NCBI RefSeq assembly: GCF_004363045.1
Contig: NZ_SNYJ01000007.1
Location: 124,001 to 188,000 of the forward strand
Length of the DNA: 64,000 nt
Reading direction: 5' to 3'
DNA from: Aureibacillus halotolerans
GTDB lineage: Bacteria > Bacillota > Bacilli > Bacillales > DSM-28697
Made by a program: the position numbers and the translations under genes. This document shows, piece by piece, positions 7,998 through 18,509 of the stretch. Each line of letters starts with the position of its first letter. Positions within the stretch are counted from its first letter, which is position 1. The notes beneath the pieces are model-generated. The model was not told the origin of the DNA, did not search any database, and saw only the letters and a list, made by a program, of their open reading frames with translations.

Positions 7998-10900
7998 ATG
8001 ACACATCATGGATTTCCAATCAAACAAGGGCTATACGATCCGAAATTTGAGCACGACGCTTGTGGCGTTGGATTCATCGCTCATATTAAAAACAATGCAA
8101 CACATGACATCGTAACACAGGGAGTCCAAATGCTTTGTCGTATGGATCACCGTGGGGGTCAAGGGAGTGATCCTCTATCAGGTGATGGAGCGGGCATTAT
8201 GACTCAAATTCCTCACACCTTTTTTCAATCAAAAATGAAAGAACAGCAGGTACACCTGCCCAATTCAGGTCAATATGGTGTTGCCATGGTGTTCTTCCCC
8301 ATGAATACCTCACTTCGCGAAACATGCGAAACCATCTTTGAAGAGACTATTCGAAATGAAGGTCAGACGTTTCTGGGCTGGCGTGATGTTCCAGTGGACG
8401 CATCCGTCATTGGTGAAACGGCAAGGAATGCTCAACCTTACGTGAAGCAAGCGTTTATTGAAGCTACTGGTGATTTGAAACAAAACCAGGAAGCATTTGA
8501 GCGCAAGCTTTATGTTATTCGTAAAAAGGTGGAGCATGCTGTAGCTCAAGAAAACGGATTGTCAGAAAGCATCTTTTATGTACCTAGTTTATCGACTCGT
8601 ACGATTGTTTACAAGGGAATGCTTACACCAGATCAATTAGATCGTTTTTATGTTGACCTTAAAGATGCTGGATATACGTCTGCCTTTTCGCTAGTTCATT
8701 CACGTTTTAGCACAAACACTTTCCCAAGTTGGGAGCGTGCGCATCCAAACCGTTATCTAATTCACAACGGTGAAATTAACACACTTACTGGAAACGTCAA
8801 TTGGATGAAAGCGCGTCAAAGTGTTGCATCCTCTTCATTATTCGAAAACGGCATTAAAGAGATCACACCTATTATAGATGAAACAGGTAGTGATTCTTCC
8901 ATGCTGGACAATGCGCTTGAATTTTTAACGCTAGGTGGAAGACCTTTACCGAAAGCAGCTATGATGATGATTCCTGAGCCTTGGGATAAAGAAATTCATA
9001 TGGACCCTAAAAAACAGGCTTTTTATGAGTACCATAGTAGCTTAATGGAGCCATGGGATGGGCCAACCGCAACGGCGTTTTCAGATGGAAAACAAATCGG
9101 CGCTATGCTCGACCGCAACGGATTACGTCCGGCACGTTACTATGTCACGAATGATGACCTTGTCGTGTTTGCTTCAGAGGTTGGTGTGCTTAATATCCCT
9201 GAAGAATCCATTGTGGAGAAAAAGCGACTCAGCCCAGGGCATTTGCTTTATATTGATCTTGAGGAAGGTCGGATTGTTTCTGATAAAGAGATCAAAGACC
9301 ACTACTTTAACGAATACCCTTATGAGCAGTGGATTGATGACAATATGATTCAATCGGCAAACCTCCCATCAATTGAAGCGGACGCAAAGGTTGGAGCAAA
9401 TGATCTTTTACGCTACCAAAAAGCGTTCGGCTATACGTATGAAGAGCTGCAAAAAAACCTAAAGCCAATGGTTACTGAAAAGAAAGACCCTATTGGCTCT
9501 ATGGGGAATGACGCTCCATTAGCAGTGTTATCAAATAAGTCGCAGTTGCTTTATAACTATTTTAAGCAGCTTTTTGCACAGGTCACGAATCCGCCAATTG
9601 ATGCGATCCGTGAAGAGTGCGTTACGTCTACGTTAAGCTTTTTAGGAGCTGAAGGTAATCTCCTTGACCCTCAGCCTGAGAGCTGTAGAAGAATTCGTTT
9701 AGAAACACCTATTTTAACAGCCAAACAACTTGCTGCATTGCGACAAATGCAAGCACCGGAATTTGTAGCTGAAACGTTAGATATGACCTTTACAGCAAAT
9801 GAGAGCTCTATCGAGGAAGGTTTGCACGACTTGTTCGCACAGGCAGACAAGGCGATTGCAAATGGAGTGACGTTGCTCATTTTGTCAGATGTCAATATTA
9901 GCATTGAACGTTCTGCTTTGCCTGCGCTGCTTGCTGTGAGTGGCTTGCATCATCAGCTTGTTCAAAAAGGTACTCGTTCAAAGGTCAGCCTTCTTGTCGA
10001 AACAGCAGAAGCGAGAGATGTCCATCATTTCTCTATGCTTTTAGGTTATGGAGCAGACGCAATTCAACCGTACCTTGGTGTCGCGTCTCTACATCAGTTG
10101 ATCCAAGATGGGGATATTGAAGGATTTACGCCTGAAGAAGCTGAAGCACAATATATTGATTCTGCAACGAGTGGCATTGTTAAAGTGCTTTCGAAAATGG
10201 GGATTTCAACGATTCAAAGCTATCGTGGTGCACAAATCTTTGAAGCAATTGGGATTCACCATGATGTTATTGAAAGCTACTTCAAGGGCACAGCATCCCA
10301 GTTAAGCGGGATTCAGTTAGATATGATCGCAAAGGAAACCCTTTTGCGTCACGAAAAAGCATTCCACTCATCAGCCTACGACGAGCTTACTTTAGATACA
10401 GGCGGCGACTTGCAGTATCGTCGCAACGAAGAGCACCATGCGTTTAATCCGTTAACGATTCATACGCTTCAGCAAGCTTCTCGTACGAACAATAAAGACC
10501 TCTATAAGAAATTCTCTGACATGGCAACAAACGATGAAGTGACGTTTTTGCGTGGTTTGTTGGATTTCAAAGACAGCGATCGTTCAATCCCTCTTGAAGA
10601 GGTTGAGCCTGTAGAAAGTTTATTCAAACGTTTTAAAACAGGTGCTATGAGCTACGGTGCTTTGAGCGAAGAAGCTCATGAAGCGCTCGCCATTGCGATG
10701 AACCGAATTGGTGGCCGCAGCAATAGTGGTGAGGGCGGTGAAAACCCTTCTCGTTTCACACCAGATGAAAATGGCGACAATCGGATTAGTGCGATTAAAC
10801 AGGTGGCTTCAGGGCGTTTTGGTGTGAATAGCCATTACCTAGTTAACGCAGATGAGATTCAAATTAAAATGGCTCAAGGCGCGAAGCCGGGAGAAGGCGG

Positions 10901-12617
10901 ACAGTTGCCAGATTTCAAGGTGTATCCTTGGATTGCTGAAGTGCGTGGCACGACGGCTGGCGTAGGTCTTATTTCACCACCACCGCACCATGACATTTAT
11001 TCAATTGAGGATTTGGCACAGCTCATTCATGATTTGAAGAACGCCAATCCGAGAGCTCGAATTAGCGTAAAGCTCGTAAGTAAGACAGGTGTTGGAACAA
11101 TTGCGGCTGGTGTTGCAAAAGGACTTGCTGATGTTATCCTAATCGCTGGATATGAAGGCGGTACTGGAGCATCTCCGCGTACAAGTATCCGCCATGCTGG
11201 TTTGCCTTGGGAAATCGGGCTTGCTGAAACACATCAAACACTGTTGTTAAACGATTTGCGAGATCGTATCGTGCTTGAAACAGACGGTAAAATGATGACT
11301 GGCCGGGATGTCGTATTGGCAACATTGCTTGGTGCAGAGGAATATGGATTTTCGACAGCACCACTTGTCGTGCTCGGGTGTATTCTCATGAGAGCATGTC
11401 ATTTAGATACATGTCCGGTTGGGGTGGCGACACAAAACCCAGAGCTTCGTAAAAAAATGATTGGCTCACCAGACCACGTCGTGAACTACATGACGTTCAT
11501 TGCTGAAGAAGTACGCGAAATCATGGCGCAGCTTGGCTTCCGTACGATTGATGAAATGATCGGACGGACCGATGTTTTAGAGATGAGTGCGAAAGCACAA
11601 AATCACTGGAAAGCAAAAGATTTAGATATTACAGCATTACTCTATCAACCGAATGTGCCTGACACTGTTGGGCGTTATCATACAAAATCACAGGATCATA
11701 AGCTTGATCAGTCACTAGACTCAACATCGATTGTAGCTGCTTGTGAACCAGCTTTAGAGAGACAAGAAGCTGTGGAGTTGACGTTGCCAATTAGCAACAT
11801 CAATCGTGTCGTTGGTACGATCCTCGGGCACGAGGTAACAAAACGTTACGGTGCAAAAGGGTTAGCCGATCACACCATCCGAGTGAATCTTGAAGGATCT
11901 GCTGGTCAAAGTCTTGGTGCCTTCCTGCCTAAGGGCATTACGCTTTCGCTAACAGGCGATGCCAATGATTATGTCGGCAAAGGGCTTTCAGGCGGTAAGG
12001 TCATTGTGAAAAAACCGACTTCCTTCCATTTTGAATCCTCTGAGCACGTGATCGCTGGGAACGTAGCGATGTTTGGTGCCACATCAGGTGAGGCGTATAT
12101 CAATGGGAAAGCCGGAGAGCGTTTTGCTGTAAGAAATAGTGGCGGACGTGCCGTTGTGGAAGGCGTTGGTGATCACGGCTGTGAGTATATGACAGGCGGA
12201 CGGGTTGTAATTCTTGGTGAGGTAGGTAAAAACTTTGGAGCCGGAATGTCTGGTGGAGTAGCCTATGTATTGGCGCCAGAGGCACAAGCTTTTGCAAACC
12301 TCTGCAATCACGAACTTATTGAGTTGCACGACGTCACAGACGCTGTGGATGCTCAAGAGCTTAAGCACCTCATTGAACAGCACGCATTGCATACAGATTC
12401 AGATATTGCGAAGCGTTTGCTTGCCGACTGGGAGAACAGCCTTGGCTTGTTCGTTAAAGTGATCCCTACAGACTATAGAGAGATTAACAATGCCATTACT
12501 GGCTATACAAATAAAGGCATGAGTCGTGAAGAAGCGATCATGAAGGCCTTTAATGCAAAAAAGCAAAAATCAATACAGCCGACCAGTGACGAACCACTGG
12601 TGCCTGTTGAGAATTAA
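7998..12617 (+). CDS. gltA: Glutamate synthase (NADPH) large subunit
   Basis: A 1539-residue subunit, slightly longer than the roughly 1520 of B. subtilis GltA. The nucleophile Cys22 sits in HDACGVGFIAH after a short propeptide, marking the type II (Ntn) glutamine amidotransferase domain. The central and FMN-binding synthase domains follow (GGRSNSGEGGENPSRF, KPGEGGQLPDFKV). The 3Fe-4S cysteines are in RACHLDTCPVGVAT, and a GXGXG beta-helix C-terminus ends the chain. Together with GltB it makes two glutamates from glutamine and 2-oxoglutarate in the cytosol. GAGGGGG precedes ATG 7998. gltB follows after 14 bases, and gltC is divergent. Confidence 0.97.
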   Translation: MTHHGFPIKQGLYDPKFEHDACGVGFIAHIKNNATHDIVTQGVQMLCRMDHRGGQGSDPLSGDGAGIMTQIPHTFFQSKMKEQQVHLPNSGQYGVAMVFFPMNTSLRETCETIFEETIRNEGQTFLGWRDVPVDASVIGETARNAQPYVKQAFIEATGDLKQNQEAFERKLYVIRKKVEHAVAQENGLSESIFYVPSLSTRTIVYKGMLTPDQLDRFYVDLKDAGYTSAFSLVHSRFSTNTFPSWERAHPNRYLIHNGEINTLTGNVNWMKARQSVASSSLFENGIKEITPIIDETGSDSSMLDNALEFLTLGGRPLPKAAMMMIPEPWDKEIHMDPKKQAFYEYHSSLMEPWDGPTATAFSDGKQIGAMLDRNGLRPARYYVTNDDLVVFASEVGVLNIPEESIVEKKRLSPGHLLYIDLEEGRIVSDKEIKDHYFNEYPYEQWIDDNMIQSANLPSIEADAKVGANDLLRYQKAFGYTYEELQKNLKPMVTEKKDPIGSMGNDAPLAVLSNKSQLLYNYFKQLFAQVTNPPIDAIREECVTSTLSFLGAEGNLLDPQPESCRRIRLETPILTAKQLAALRQMQAPEFVAETLDMTFTANESSIEEGLHDLFAQADKAIANGVTLLILSDVNISIERSALPALLAVSGLHHQLVQKGTRSKVSLLVETAEARDVHHFSMLLGYGADAIQPYLGVASLHQLIQDGDIEGFTPEEAEAQYIDSATSGIVKVLSKMGISTIQSYRGAQIFEAIGIHHDVIESYFKGTASQLSGIQLDMIAKETLLRHEKAFHSSAYDELTLDTGGDLQYRRNEEHHAFNPLTIHTLQQASRTNNKDLYKKFSDMATNDEVTFLRGLLDFKDSDRSIPLEEVEPVESLFKRFKTGAMSYGALSEEAHEALAIAMNRIGGRSNSGEGGENPSRFTPDENGDNRISAIKQVASGRFGVNSHYLVNADEIQIKMAQGAKPGEGGQLPDFKVYPWIAEVRGTTAGVGLISPPPHHDIYSIEDLAQLIHDLKNANPRARISVKLVSKTGVGTIAAGVAKGLADVILIAGYEGGTGASPRTSIRHAGLPWEIGLAETHQTLLLNDLRDRIVLETDGKMMTGRDVVLATLLGAEEYGFSTAPLVVLGCILMRACHLDTCPVGVATQNPELRKKMIGSPDHVVNYMTFIAEEVREIMAQLGFRTIDEMIGRTDVLEMSAKAQNHWKAKDLDITALLYQPNVPDTVGRYHTKSQDHKLDQSLDSTSIVAACEPALERQEAVELTLPISNINRVVGTILGHEVTKRYGAKGLADHTIRVNLEGSAGQSLGAFLPKGITLSLTGDANDYVGKGLSGGKVIVKKPTSFHFESSEHVIAGNVAMFGATSGEAYINGKAGERFAVRNSGGRAVVEGVGDHGCEYMTGGRVVILGEVGKNFGAGMSGGVAYVLAPEAQAFANLCNHELIELHDVTDAVDAQELKHLIEQHALHTDSDIAKRLLADWENSLGLFVKVIPTDYREINNAITGYTNKGMSREEAIMKAFNAKKQKSIQPTSDEPLVPVEN

Positions 12618-12631
12618 GGAGGGCGTCTGGA

Positions 12632-14116
12632 ATGGGTAAGCCAACAGGATTTATGGACTATCAGAGAGAAAAGCCTAAAGAGCGCGATCCAGTGTCCCGT
12701 TTAAATGACTGGAAGGAATACCAGCTCCCTTATGAGGAAAAAACACTCAAGCAGCAAGGGGCTCGTTGTATGGATTGCGGCACACCTTTTTGTCACACCG
12801 GCATTGAAATTGCCGGTGCGGCATCTGGTTGCCCGTTGTACAACCTTATTCCTGAATGGAATGACCTTGTTTATCGAGGACGTTGGAAAGAAGCACTTGA
12901 TCGTCTCTTAAAAACAAACAATTTTCCTGAGTTTACTGGGCGAGTGTGTCCAGCTCCTTGTGAAGGTTCATGTACGGTTGCGATAAATGATCCAGCGGTT
13001 GCCATTAAGAGCATCGAGCGATCCATTATCGATAAAGGGTTTGAAGAAGGATGGATGACGCCACAGCCCCCTTCTCATCGTTCTGGCAAGCACGTGGCGA
13101 TCATTGGATCTGGTCCTGCTGGATTGGCTGCAGCCGATCAGCTAAACAAAGCTGGTCATTTCGTGACAGTCTATGAAAAATCAGATCGCATTGGCGGTTT
13201 ATTGATGTACGGCATCCCGAACATGAAGCTTGAGAAACGATTGATTGAACGTCGCGTGGAGCTCATGGAAGCAGAAGGGGTCACGTTTGTTGCCAATACA
13301 GAAATTGGAACAGACCTTTCAATGGACCAAGTGAAAGCGGACAATGATGCGGTTATCCTTGCGATTGGTGCATTGAAGCAGCGCGAGATCGACCTCGAAA
13401 ATCGTGAAGCGGATGGCGTCCATTTGGCAATGGATTACTTGACGCAAAACACGAAAAGCTTGCTTGATTCAAATCATGAAGACCAAAACTATATTTCAGC
13501 TGAAGGCAAGGACGTTATCGTCATAGGTGGGGGAGATACTGGAGCTGACTGTGTCGCTACAGCTGTTCGCCAAAACTGTAATTCTGTCGTGCAGTTTGGC
13601 AAGTACCCTCAGCTTCCATACGACCGTATCAATGAAAATCCTTGGCCACAGCAGCCGCAAGTTTTTTCGCTTGATTATGCGTATGAAGAAGCAAAAGCGT
13701 TGTTTGGTAATGATCCACGTGAATATGCGATTATGACAAAGCGTTTCGAGATGGACGAGAATGGAAAGCTCAAGGCTTTGCATACCGTTCAATCGCAAAA
13801 AGAGGTCGATGAAAACGGACGGGTGACAATGCGCGAGATTCCAGGAAGTGAAAAAGCCTGGCCAGCTCAGCTTGTCTTCGTAGCAATTGGGTTTGAAGGT
13901 CCAGAAGAAGAATTGTTAAGCCAAATGAATCTTGAGCGTGGGCAGCGCAACACAGTAAAAGCGGAGTATGGCACCTATACAACGAACGAAGAAGGCGTAT
14001 TTGCTGCCGGAGATGTTCGTCGCGGACAAAGCTTAATTGTTTGGGCAATTCATGAAGGCAGAGAAGCCGCAAGAGAATGCGATCGTTTTCTCATGGGGTC
14101 AACGGTTCTTCCGTAA
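12632..14116 (+). CDS. gltB: Glutamate synthase (NADPH) small subunit
   Basis: A 494-residue protein. The N-terminal Fe-S domain has RCMDCGTPFCHTG and GRVCPAPCEGSCT. The FAD site is AIIGSGPAGLAAADQL (about residue 150) and the NADPH site VIGGGDTGADCVATA. It delivers electrons from NADPH to the large subunit. The start has AGGAGG in gltA-proximal spacing, and the two genes are clearly one operon. No strong terminator follows within the 148 bases before the next gene. Confidence 0.97.
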   Translation: MGKPTGFMDYQREKPKERDPVSRLNDWKEYQLPYEEKTLKQQGARCMDCGTPFCHTGIEIAGAASGCPLYNLIPEWNDLVYRGRWKEALDRLLKTNNFPEFTGRVCPAPCEGSCTVAINDPAVAIKSIERSIIDKGFEEGWMTPQPPSHRSGKHVAIIGSGPAGLAAADQLNKAGHFVTVYEKSDRIGGLLMYGIPNMKLEKRLIERRVELMEAEGVTFVANTEIGTDLSMDQVKADNDAVILAIGALKQREIDLENREADGVHLAMDYLTQNTKSLLDSNHEDQNYISAEGKDVIVIGGGDTGADCVATAVRQNCNSVVQFGKYPQLPYDRINENPWPQQPQVFSLDYAYEEAKALFGNDPREYAIMTKRFEMDENGKLKALHTVQSQKEVDENGRVTMREIPGSEKAWPAQLVFVAIGFEGPEEELLSQMNLERGQRNTVKAEYGTYTTNEEGVFAAGDVRRGQSLIVWAIHEGREAARECDRFLMGSTVLP

Positions 14117-14264
14117 ATCATATGAATGCAGAGTCGTTTTTTACTGACACCAAGCTCGCTTCAGTTCGGGGGAGATTCCTTGAATTGAAGCAACCTGGTG
14201 TTTTTGTTTTACTTTTGTTCGATGAAGGGAAGAGAAAAATAGCAGATGGAAAGGATGAGACAAA

Positions 14265-15263
14265 ATGAAAGCGTTTGTAGTCGAAGCTCCATTTAAAGCA
14301 AGTGTTCAAGAGGTTGCTGAACCAGCATGCGGTCCGGATGAGATTCGAATTGCCGTAGAGCGTGTTGGCATTTGTGGAACAGATCATCATATCTTTAAAG
14401 GAGAGTTTTTATCCCCATACCCCATCATTCCTGGGCATGAATTTTCAGGCACCATCGATCAGATTGGCGAAAATGTGAGCTCGTTTACAGTTGGAGAGCG
14501 TGTGACCGCGGATCCAACACTTGTGTGTGGGGCTTGCTACTACTGCCAAACACAGCGTTTTAATCATTGTGAGCAGTGGGGCGCGATCGGCAATACGGTC
14601 AATGGGGCAATGGCCGAAAAAGTCGTTGTTCCTGCAAAAAACGTGATGAAGCTTCCGGATCAAATGTCGTTCGGAGAAGGTGCTTTCGTTGAACCTGTGG
14701 CTTGTGTCGTTCATGGCATGAATCAGTTGAATGCGAAAGCCGGTGATCGAGCCATTCTTTTTGGTGTTGGAGCGATGGGTCAACAGCTCGTTCAGGCTCT
14801 TGTAAAGGTCGGCGTCTCCGAGTTAACCGTTGTGGATGTGGAGGAGGATAAATTGGCTCTAGCCGTGGAGTGGGGGGCAACACGTGGGGTTTTATCTACC
14901 CATTTGGACGAGGAGCTTGCGGAAGAACGATTGTTCGATATCGTCGTAGATGCAACGGGTATTCCAGCAGTGGTTCAAAAAGCCTTTACCTTCTTAGGGC
15001 CAGCAGCTACGTATTTGCAGTTCGGCGTGACTCCGCAGGGCAGTAACGTGCAGCTCGATCCGTTTACGCTCTATCACAAAGACTTAAAGCTTCTTGGTTC
15101 CATGGCAATTAATCAGACATTTATCCCTGCGTTTCATTGGGTCGCCAACCAACGTGTTTCGGTGGAGCACTTGATTCGTCGTACCGTCACGTTAGAGGAT
15201 CTAGCGCAATATTTTCAAGATGGACCAACTGCTAAAGATATGAAAACACAGCTGCAAATATAG
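14265..15263 (+). CDS. Zinc-dependent MDR alcohol/polyol dehydrogenase
   Basis: A 332-residue medium-chain dehydrogenase. Catalytic zinc ligands are in GICGTDHHIF and GHEFSG plus a later Glu. The structural-zinc lobe CGACYYCQTQRFNHC is intact with four cysteines. The Rossmann motif is GVGAMGQ. Similarity is to the sorbitol/arabitol/threonine dehydrogenase branch; the substrate cannot be fixed from sequence. AAGGATGAG precedes ATG 14265. It stands between gltAB and the Ugp-type importer and has its own terminator, so it need not share a role with either. Confidence 0.85.
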   Translation: MKAFVVEAPFKASVQEVAEPACGPDEIRIAVERVGICGTDHHIFKGEFLSPYPIIPGHEFSGTIDQIGENVSSFTVGERVTADPTLVCGACYYCQTQRFNHCEQWGAIGNTVNGAMAEKVVVPAKNVMKLPDQMSFGEGAFVEPVACVVHGMNQLNAKAGDRAILFGVGAMGQQLVQALVKVGVSELTVVDVEEDKLALAVEWGATRGVLSTHLDEELAEERLFDIVVDATGIPAVVQKAFTFLGPAATYLQFGVTPQGSNVQLDPFTLYHKDLKLLGSMAINQTFIPAFHWVANQRVSVEHLIRRTVTLEDLAQYFQDGPTAKDMKTQLQI

Positions 15264-15276
15264 CCGTTAGATGAAT

Positions 15277-15317
15277 GAGCCTCCGAGGTGATGAGCCGAC
15301 TCCAGGAGGCTTTTTTC
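15277..15317 (+). terminator. Terminator of the dehydrogenase gene
   Basis: AGCCTCC ... GGAGGCT stem followed by six T, 14 bases after the stop codon. Confidence 0.85.
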
Positions 15318-15377
15318 AATTGCTTTTAAACTGTAAATAACGAGTCGGCAATAATTTCATTGAACATAAATAAATCA

Positions 15378-15424
15378 CAAAAAATGGTCACAATCATCAA
15401 CTGATGATGCGTGACCATTTTCAA
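15378..15424. terminator. Second, long hairpin before the Ugp operon
   Basis: AAAATGGTCAC and GTGACCATTTT (15381-15391 and 15411-15421) pair, and inside them ATCATCA pairs with TGATGAT, leaving a 3-base loop. It may act as a bidirectional terminator insulating the ABC operon. Confidence 0.65.
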
Positions 15425-15498
15425 TTGTAAAGTAAGGGATAAAAAGATAGTTGTCGAGCATTTAAACATATCACGAAAGGAGGGAAAATTAAACTAGA

Positions 15499-15537
15499 TT
15501 AGACCTAAATTTACATAATCTTCATGATGCATTTACA
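15499..15537 (+). promoter_or_regulatory. PhoP-box-like hexamer array upstream of the Ugp operon
   Basis: Four hexamers with 11-base periodicity: TTAGAC (15499), TTTACA (15510), TTCATG (15521), TTTACA (15532), each separated by 5 bases. The B. subtilis PhoP site is four TT(A/C/T)ACA-like direct repeats with about 5-base spacing. The match is good for two repeats and partial for two. It is 54 bases before the ugpC-like start. An overlapping inverted repeat CCTAAAT (15504) / ATTTAGG (15540) is also present. Confidence 0.5.
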
Positions 15538-15590
15538 TTATTTAGGTAGGATTAGGACTATGAAAACTCAATTTCATAGGAGTCGAAAAT

Positions 15591-16706
15591 ATGGATGTTG
15601 TAATGAATAACGTCACAATGATGTTTCAAAGTAGTACAGCAATAAAAAATACAAGCCTATCCTTTCAAAGTGGTCGATTAACAACTTTGCTAGGTCCGAG
15701 TGGGTGTGGCAAAAGCACAACTTTGTTTTTGCTGGCCGGTATTTACAAGCCTTCGAATGGAAGCATTTATTTTGGCGATCGAGATGTGACGAAGGTTGAG
15801 CCTGAAGATCGTGGTGTAGGGATGGTTTTTCAAAATTATGCTCTTTACCCACATATGAGTGTTCTAAAGAATATTATGTTTCCGCTAAAAATGATGCGCG
15901 TCCCGAAGGCTGAACGATTCGAAAGAGCCATGGATATGGCGAAGCTTGTGAAGATCGACCACCTAGCAGACCGGAAGCCTAAGCAGCTCTCGGGAGGACA
16001 GCAGCAGCGTGTGGCTATTGCTAGAGCATTAGTTAAACAACCTTCGTTGTTATTGCTTGATGAGCCTTTATCCAATCTCGACGCACGCTTGCGGTTGGAA
16101 ATGCGTGATGAGATTCGCCGGATTCAACAAGAAACAAAGGTCACAACGGTCTTTGTTACACATGATCAGGATGAAGCGATGAGCATCGCCGATCATATTG
16201 CATTGATGCATGAGGGAGACCTACAACAACAAGGGTCAGGGGAGTCTCTTTACAGGACACCTGCGAATCAATTCGTTGCGTCGTTTTTAGGCACTCCACC
16301 GATGAACTGGTTGAATGTCTCTCAAACGAAAAACAATTCTATCATGATTAATGAAACAAAAAGTGCGTTGGCTTTGCATCATATTAATCTATCTGATTGC
16401 TCACAAGAGATGGTAGCAGGTGTTCGACCGGAACATGTGCACATTCATGAAAGAGGCGCATTATCAGGGAAGGTGTTGCAAGTGTATTTCATAGGTCGTG
16501 ATCGGTTTGCCAAGATCGCACTGAAGGATGGCGACATTTCCGCTCTCCTTTATCAACACCAACAAGTGGATGTAGGAGACTTTGTCCATGCGGCTTTTTC
16601 TGAAGAACATCTTCATCTCTTCGATAAGACAACGAAGGAGAATTGCTTTATCTCTAGAGAGGAGGATGAGAATGAACGAACAACCAACGTGGGCATCCAC
16701 GGCTAA
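15591..16706 (+). CDS. ugpC: ABC importer ATPase, UgpC/MsmX type
   Basis: A 371-residue CUT1-class ATPase: Walker A GPSGCGKST, signature LSGGQQQRVAIARAL, Walker B SLLLLDEPLSNLD, switch His in FVTHDQDEA, then a C-terminal TOBE regulatory region (GVRPEHVHIHERG). It energises import by the two permeases that follow. Its 3' end overlaps the next gene by 35 bases, so the genes are co-transcribed. The symbol is taken from the UgpB-like binding protein of the same operon; a multi-sugar ATPase is an alternative. Confidence 0.85.
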   Translation: MDVVMNNVTMMFQSSTAIKNTSLSFQSGRLTTLLGPSGCGKSTTLFLLAGIYKPSNGSIYFGDRDVTKVEPEDRGVGMVFQNYALYPHMSVLKNIMFPLKMMRVPKAERFERAMDMAKLVKIDHLADRKPKQLSGGQQQRVAIARALVKQPSLLLLDEPLSNLDARLRLEMRDEIRRIQQETKVTTVFVTHDQDEAMSIADHIALMHEGDLQQQGSGESLYRTPANQFVASFLGTPPMNWLNVSQTKNNSIMINETKSALALHHINLSDCSQEMVAGVRPEHVHIHERGALSGKVLQVYFIGRDRFAKIALKDGDISALLYQHQQVDVGDFVHAAFSEEHLHLFDKTTKENCFISREEDENERTTNVGIHG

Positions 16707-17565
16707 GGCGTTTGTGTATTTATTGCCTGCCTTTGCTATCATTGCGGTGTTCACGATGTATCCGATTCTCAGTTCACTCGTTATGTCATTTTATACAGAC
16801 TATGACTTTTTCAATAATGAAGTCTATGCCTATGGGTTCGGGAATTTTGTTGAGCTTGCCACCGACCCAAGTTTCCGAACTGCTCTACTGAATACGCTCA
16901 TTTTTGTCATTGGTGTTGTACCAGCCTCTATCTTGATTTCATTGGTCATTGCAGTCTTACTCAACAGCAACATCAAAGGCATCCGCTTTTTTAGAACATC
17001 GTATTTTTTGCCTTTCGTCACATCTGTTGTAGCTGTAAGTATCGTATGGAACTGGATTTATCATTCAGACTATGGCTTGCTGAACTACGGACTAGGGTTG
17101 TTTGGAATTGCCCCTATTGACTGGTTGACGGATCCGGCTTATGCAATGCCTGCCCTTATTATATTGTGCATTTGGAAGGGGTTAGGATTTAATATCGTCA
17201 TCTTTTTGGCCGGTTTGCAAGGCATTGATCGTAATCACATCCTCGCTGCAAAGATCGATGGTGCACGTGGGACAAGGCGGTTCTTTCACATTATTGTGCC
17301 TTTGCTTTCTTCTACGACCTTCTTCGTCACGCTCATTACAATGATTTCTTCTTTTAAAGTGTTTGATGAAGTGTATGCACTTTTTAGTGGAAGGCCAGGT
17401 CCTGCCAACAGCGCACTGACTGTTGTGTATTATGTGTACCAAAAGTTTTATAGTGAGTGGGAGTTTGGACTAGCTTCTGCAGCAGCGTATGTCCTGTTTG
17501 TCATTATTCTGCTATTAACTATCGTGCAAATCGTTGTTAGTAAAAAGTTGGTGCATTACCAATGA
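16672..17565 (+). CDS. ugpA: ABC importer permease, UgpA type
   Basis: A 297-residue binding-protein-dependent permease with six membrane helices. The EAA-type coupling loop is AAKIDGARGTRRFFHIIVPL. ATG 16672 lies 7 bases after GAGGAGG inside the end of the ATPase gene; upstream in-frame starts lack a suitable site. It forms the heterodimeric membrane channel with the next gene and overlaps it as ATGA. Confidence 0.85.
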   Translation: MNEQPTWASTAKAFVYLLPAFAIIAVFTMYPILSSLVMSFYTDYDFFNNEVYAYGFGNFVELATDPSFRTALLNTLIFVIGVVPASILISLVIAVLLNSNIKGIRFFRTSYFLPFVTSVVAVSIVWNWIYHSDYGLLNYGLGLFGIAPIDWLTDPAYAMPALIILCIWKGLGFNIVIFLAGLQGIDRNHILAAKIDGARGTRRFFHIIVPLLSSTTFFVTLITMISSFKVFDEVYALFSGRPGPANSALTVVYYVYQKFYSEWEFGLASAAAYVLFVIILLLTIVQIVVSKKLVHYQ

Positions 17566-18392
17566 ACAAAAGCAGACAGATGTTGGCAACCGTTGTCGTG
17601 TATTTTGTATTAACAGTTGGGGCTATTTTCATGCTTTTGCCTTTTGTGTGGATGATCATCACCTCCTTGAAAGAAGCCAATGAAGTAATGTCAATGCCAC
17701 CTGTATGGATTCCATCTAGCTGGGAATGGTCGAATTATGCCGAGGCATGGGCAAAGGCACCTTTTGATACCTATTTTATGAATAGTATGATCATCACAGT
17801 GGTCGTGACAGTTGGTGAGCTCATCACAACGATTCTGGCAGCGTATGCCTTTTCACGAATGTCCTTTTACGGACGTGATGTGTTGTTTGTTTTATTTCTG
17901 GCAACGATGATGGTCCCTGGGGAAGTGCTTCTCATTCCGAATTACGTTACTGTAACGGAATTCGGATGGCTGAATAGCTATGAAGCACTCATTGTACCTT
18001 GGACAGCAAGTGTTTTTGCCATCTTTTTATTACGTCAATGGTTCCTAAATATGCCTAAAGAGCTGAGCTATGCGGCGAAGATAGATGGATGCAAAGATCG
18101 TCACATTTTATTGTATGTGTTTGTCCCTTTAGCAAAACCATCGCTCGTCACTATTGCGCTTCTGAAAATTGTTGGGAGCTGGAATGCGTTTTTGTGGCCA
18201 CTCATTGTGACCAACTCCGTTGAGATGAGGACACTGCCTGTAGGATTAACATCCTTTACAACAGAAGCAGGCACGATATATGAGCTTCTCATGGCCGCAT
18301 CAACGATGGTCATTCTACCAATGGTGCTCTTGTTCTTCTTTACACAAAAATACATTGTCGCTGGTGTAGCAAGGGCAGGCATTAAAGGATAA
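17562..18392 (+). CDS. ugpE: ABC importer permease, UgpE type
   Basis: A 276-residue permease of the MalG/UgpE class with six helices and the loop AAKIDGCKDRHILLYVFVPL. The ATG overlaps the previous stop by 4 bases. The C-terminus KYIVAGVARAGIKG is typical of this class. It is the second half of the importer channel. Confidence 0.87.
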   Translation: MNKSRQMLATVVVYFVLTVGAIFMLLPFVWMIITSLKEANEVMSMPPVWIPSSWEWSNYAEAWAKAPFDTYFMNSMIITVVVTVGELITTILAAYAFSRMSFYGRDVLFVLFLATMMVPGEVLLIPNYVTVTEFGWLNSYEALIVPWTASVFAIFLLRQWFLNMPKELSYAAKIDGCKDRHILLYVFVPLAKPSLVTIALLKIVGSWNAFLWPLIVTNSVEMRTLPVGLTSFTTEAGTIYELLMAASTMVILPMVLLFFFTQKYIVAGVARAGIKG

Positions 18393-18509
18393 GGAATGCA
18401 ATGAAAATTGCTTATACCTCCAGTATGTAAGACAAGCCTTTACGATATTATTTCTATCACTAAGAGTCAAATGCCATTTTTGGCTACAAATAGAGAAAGG
18501 GTGAATGGT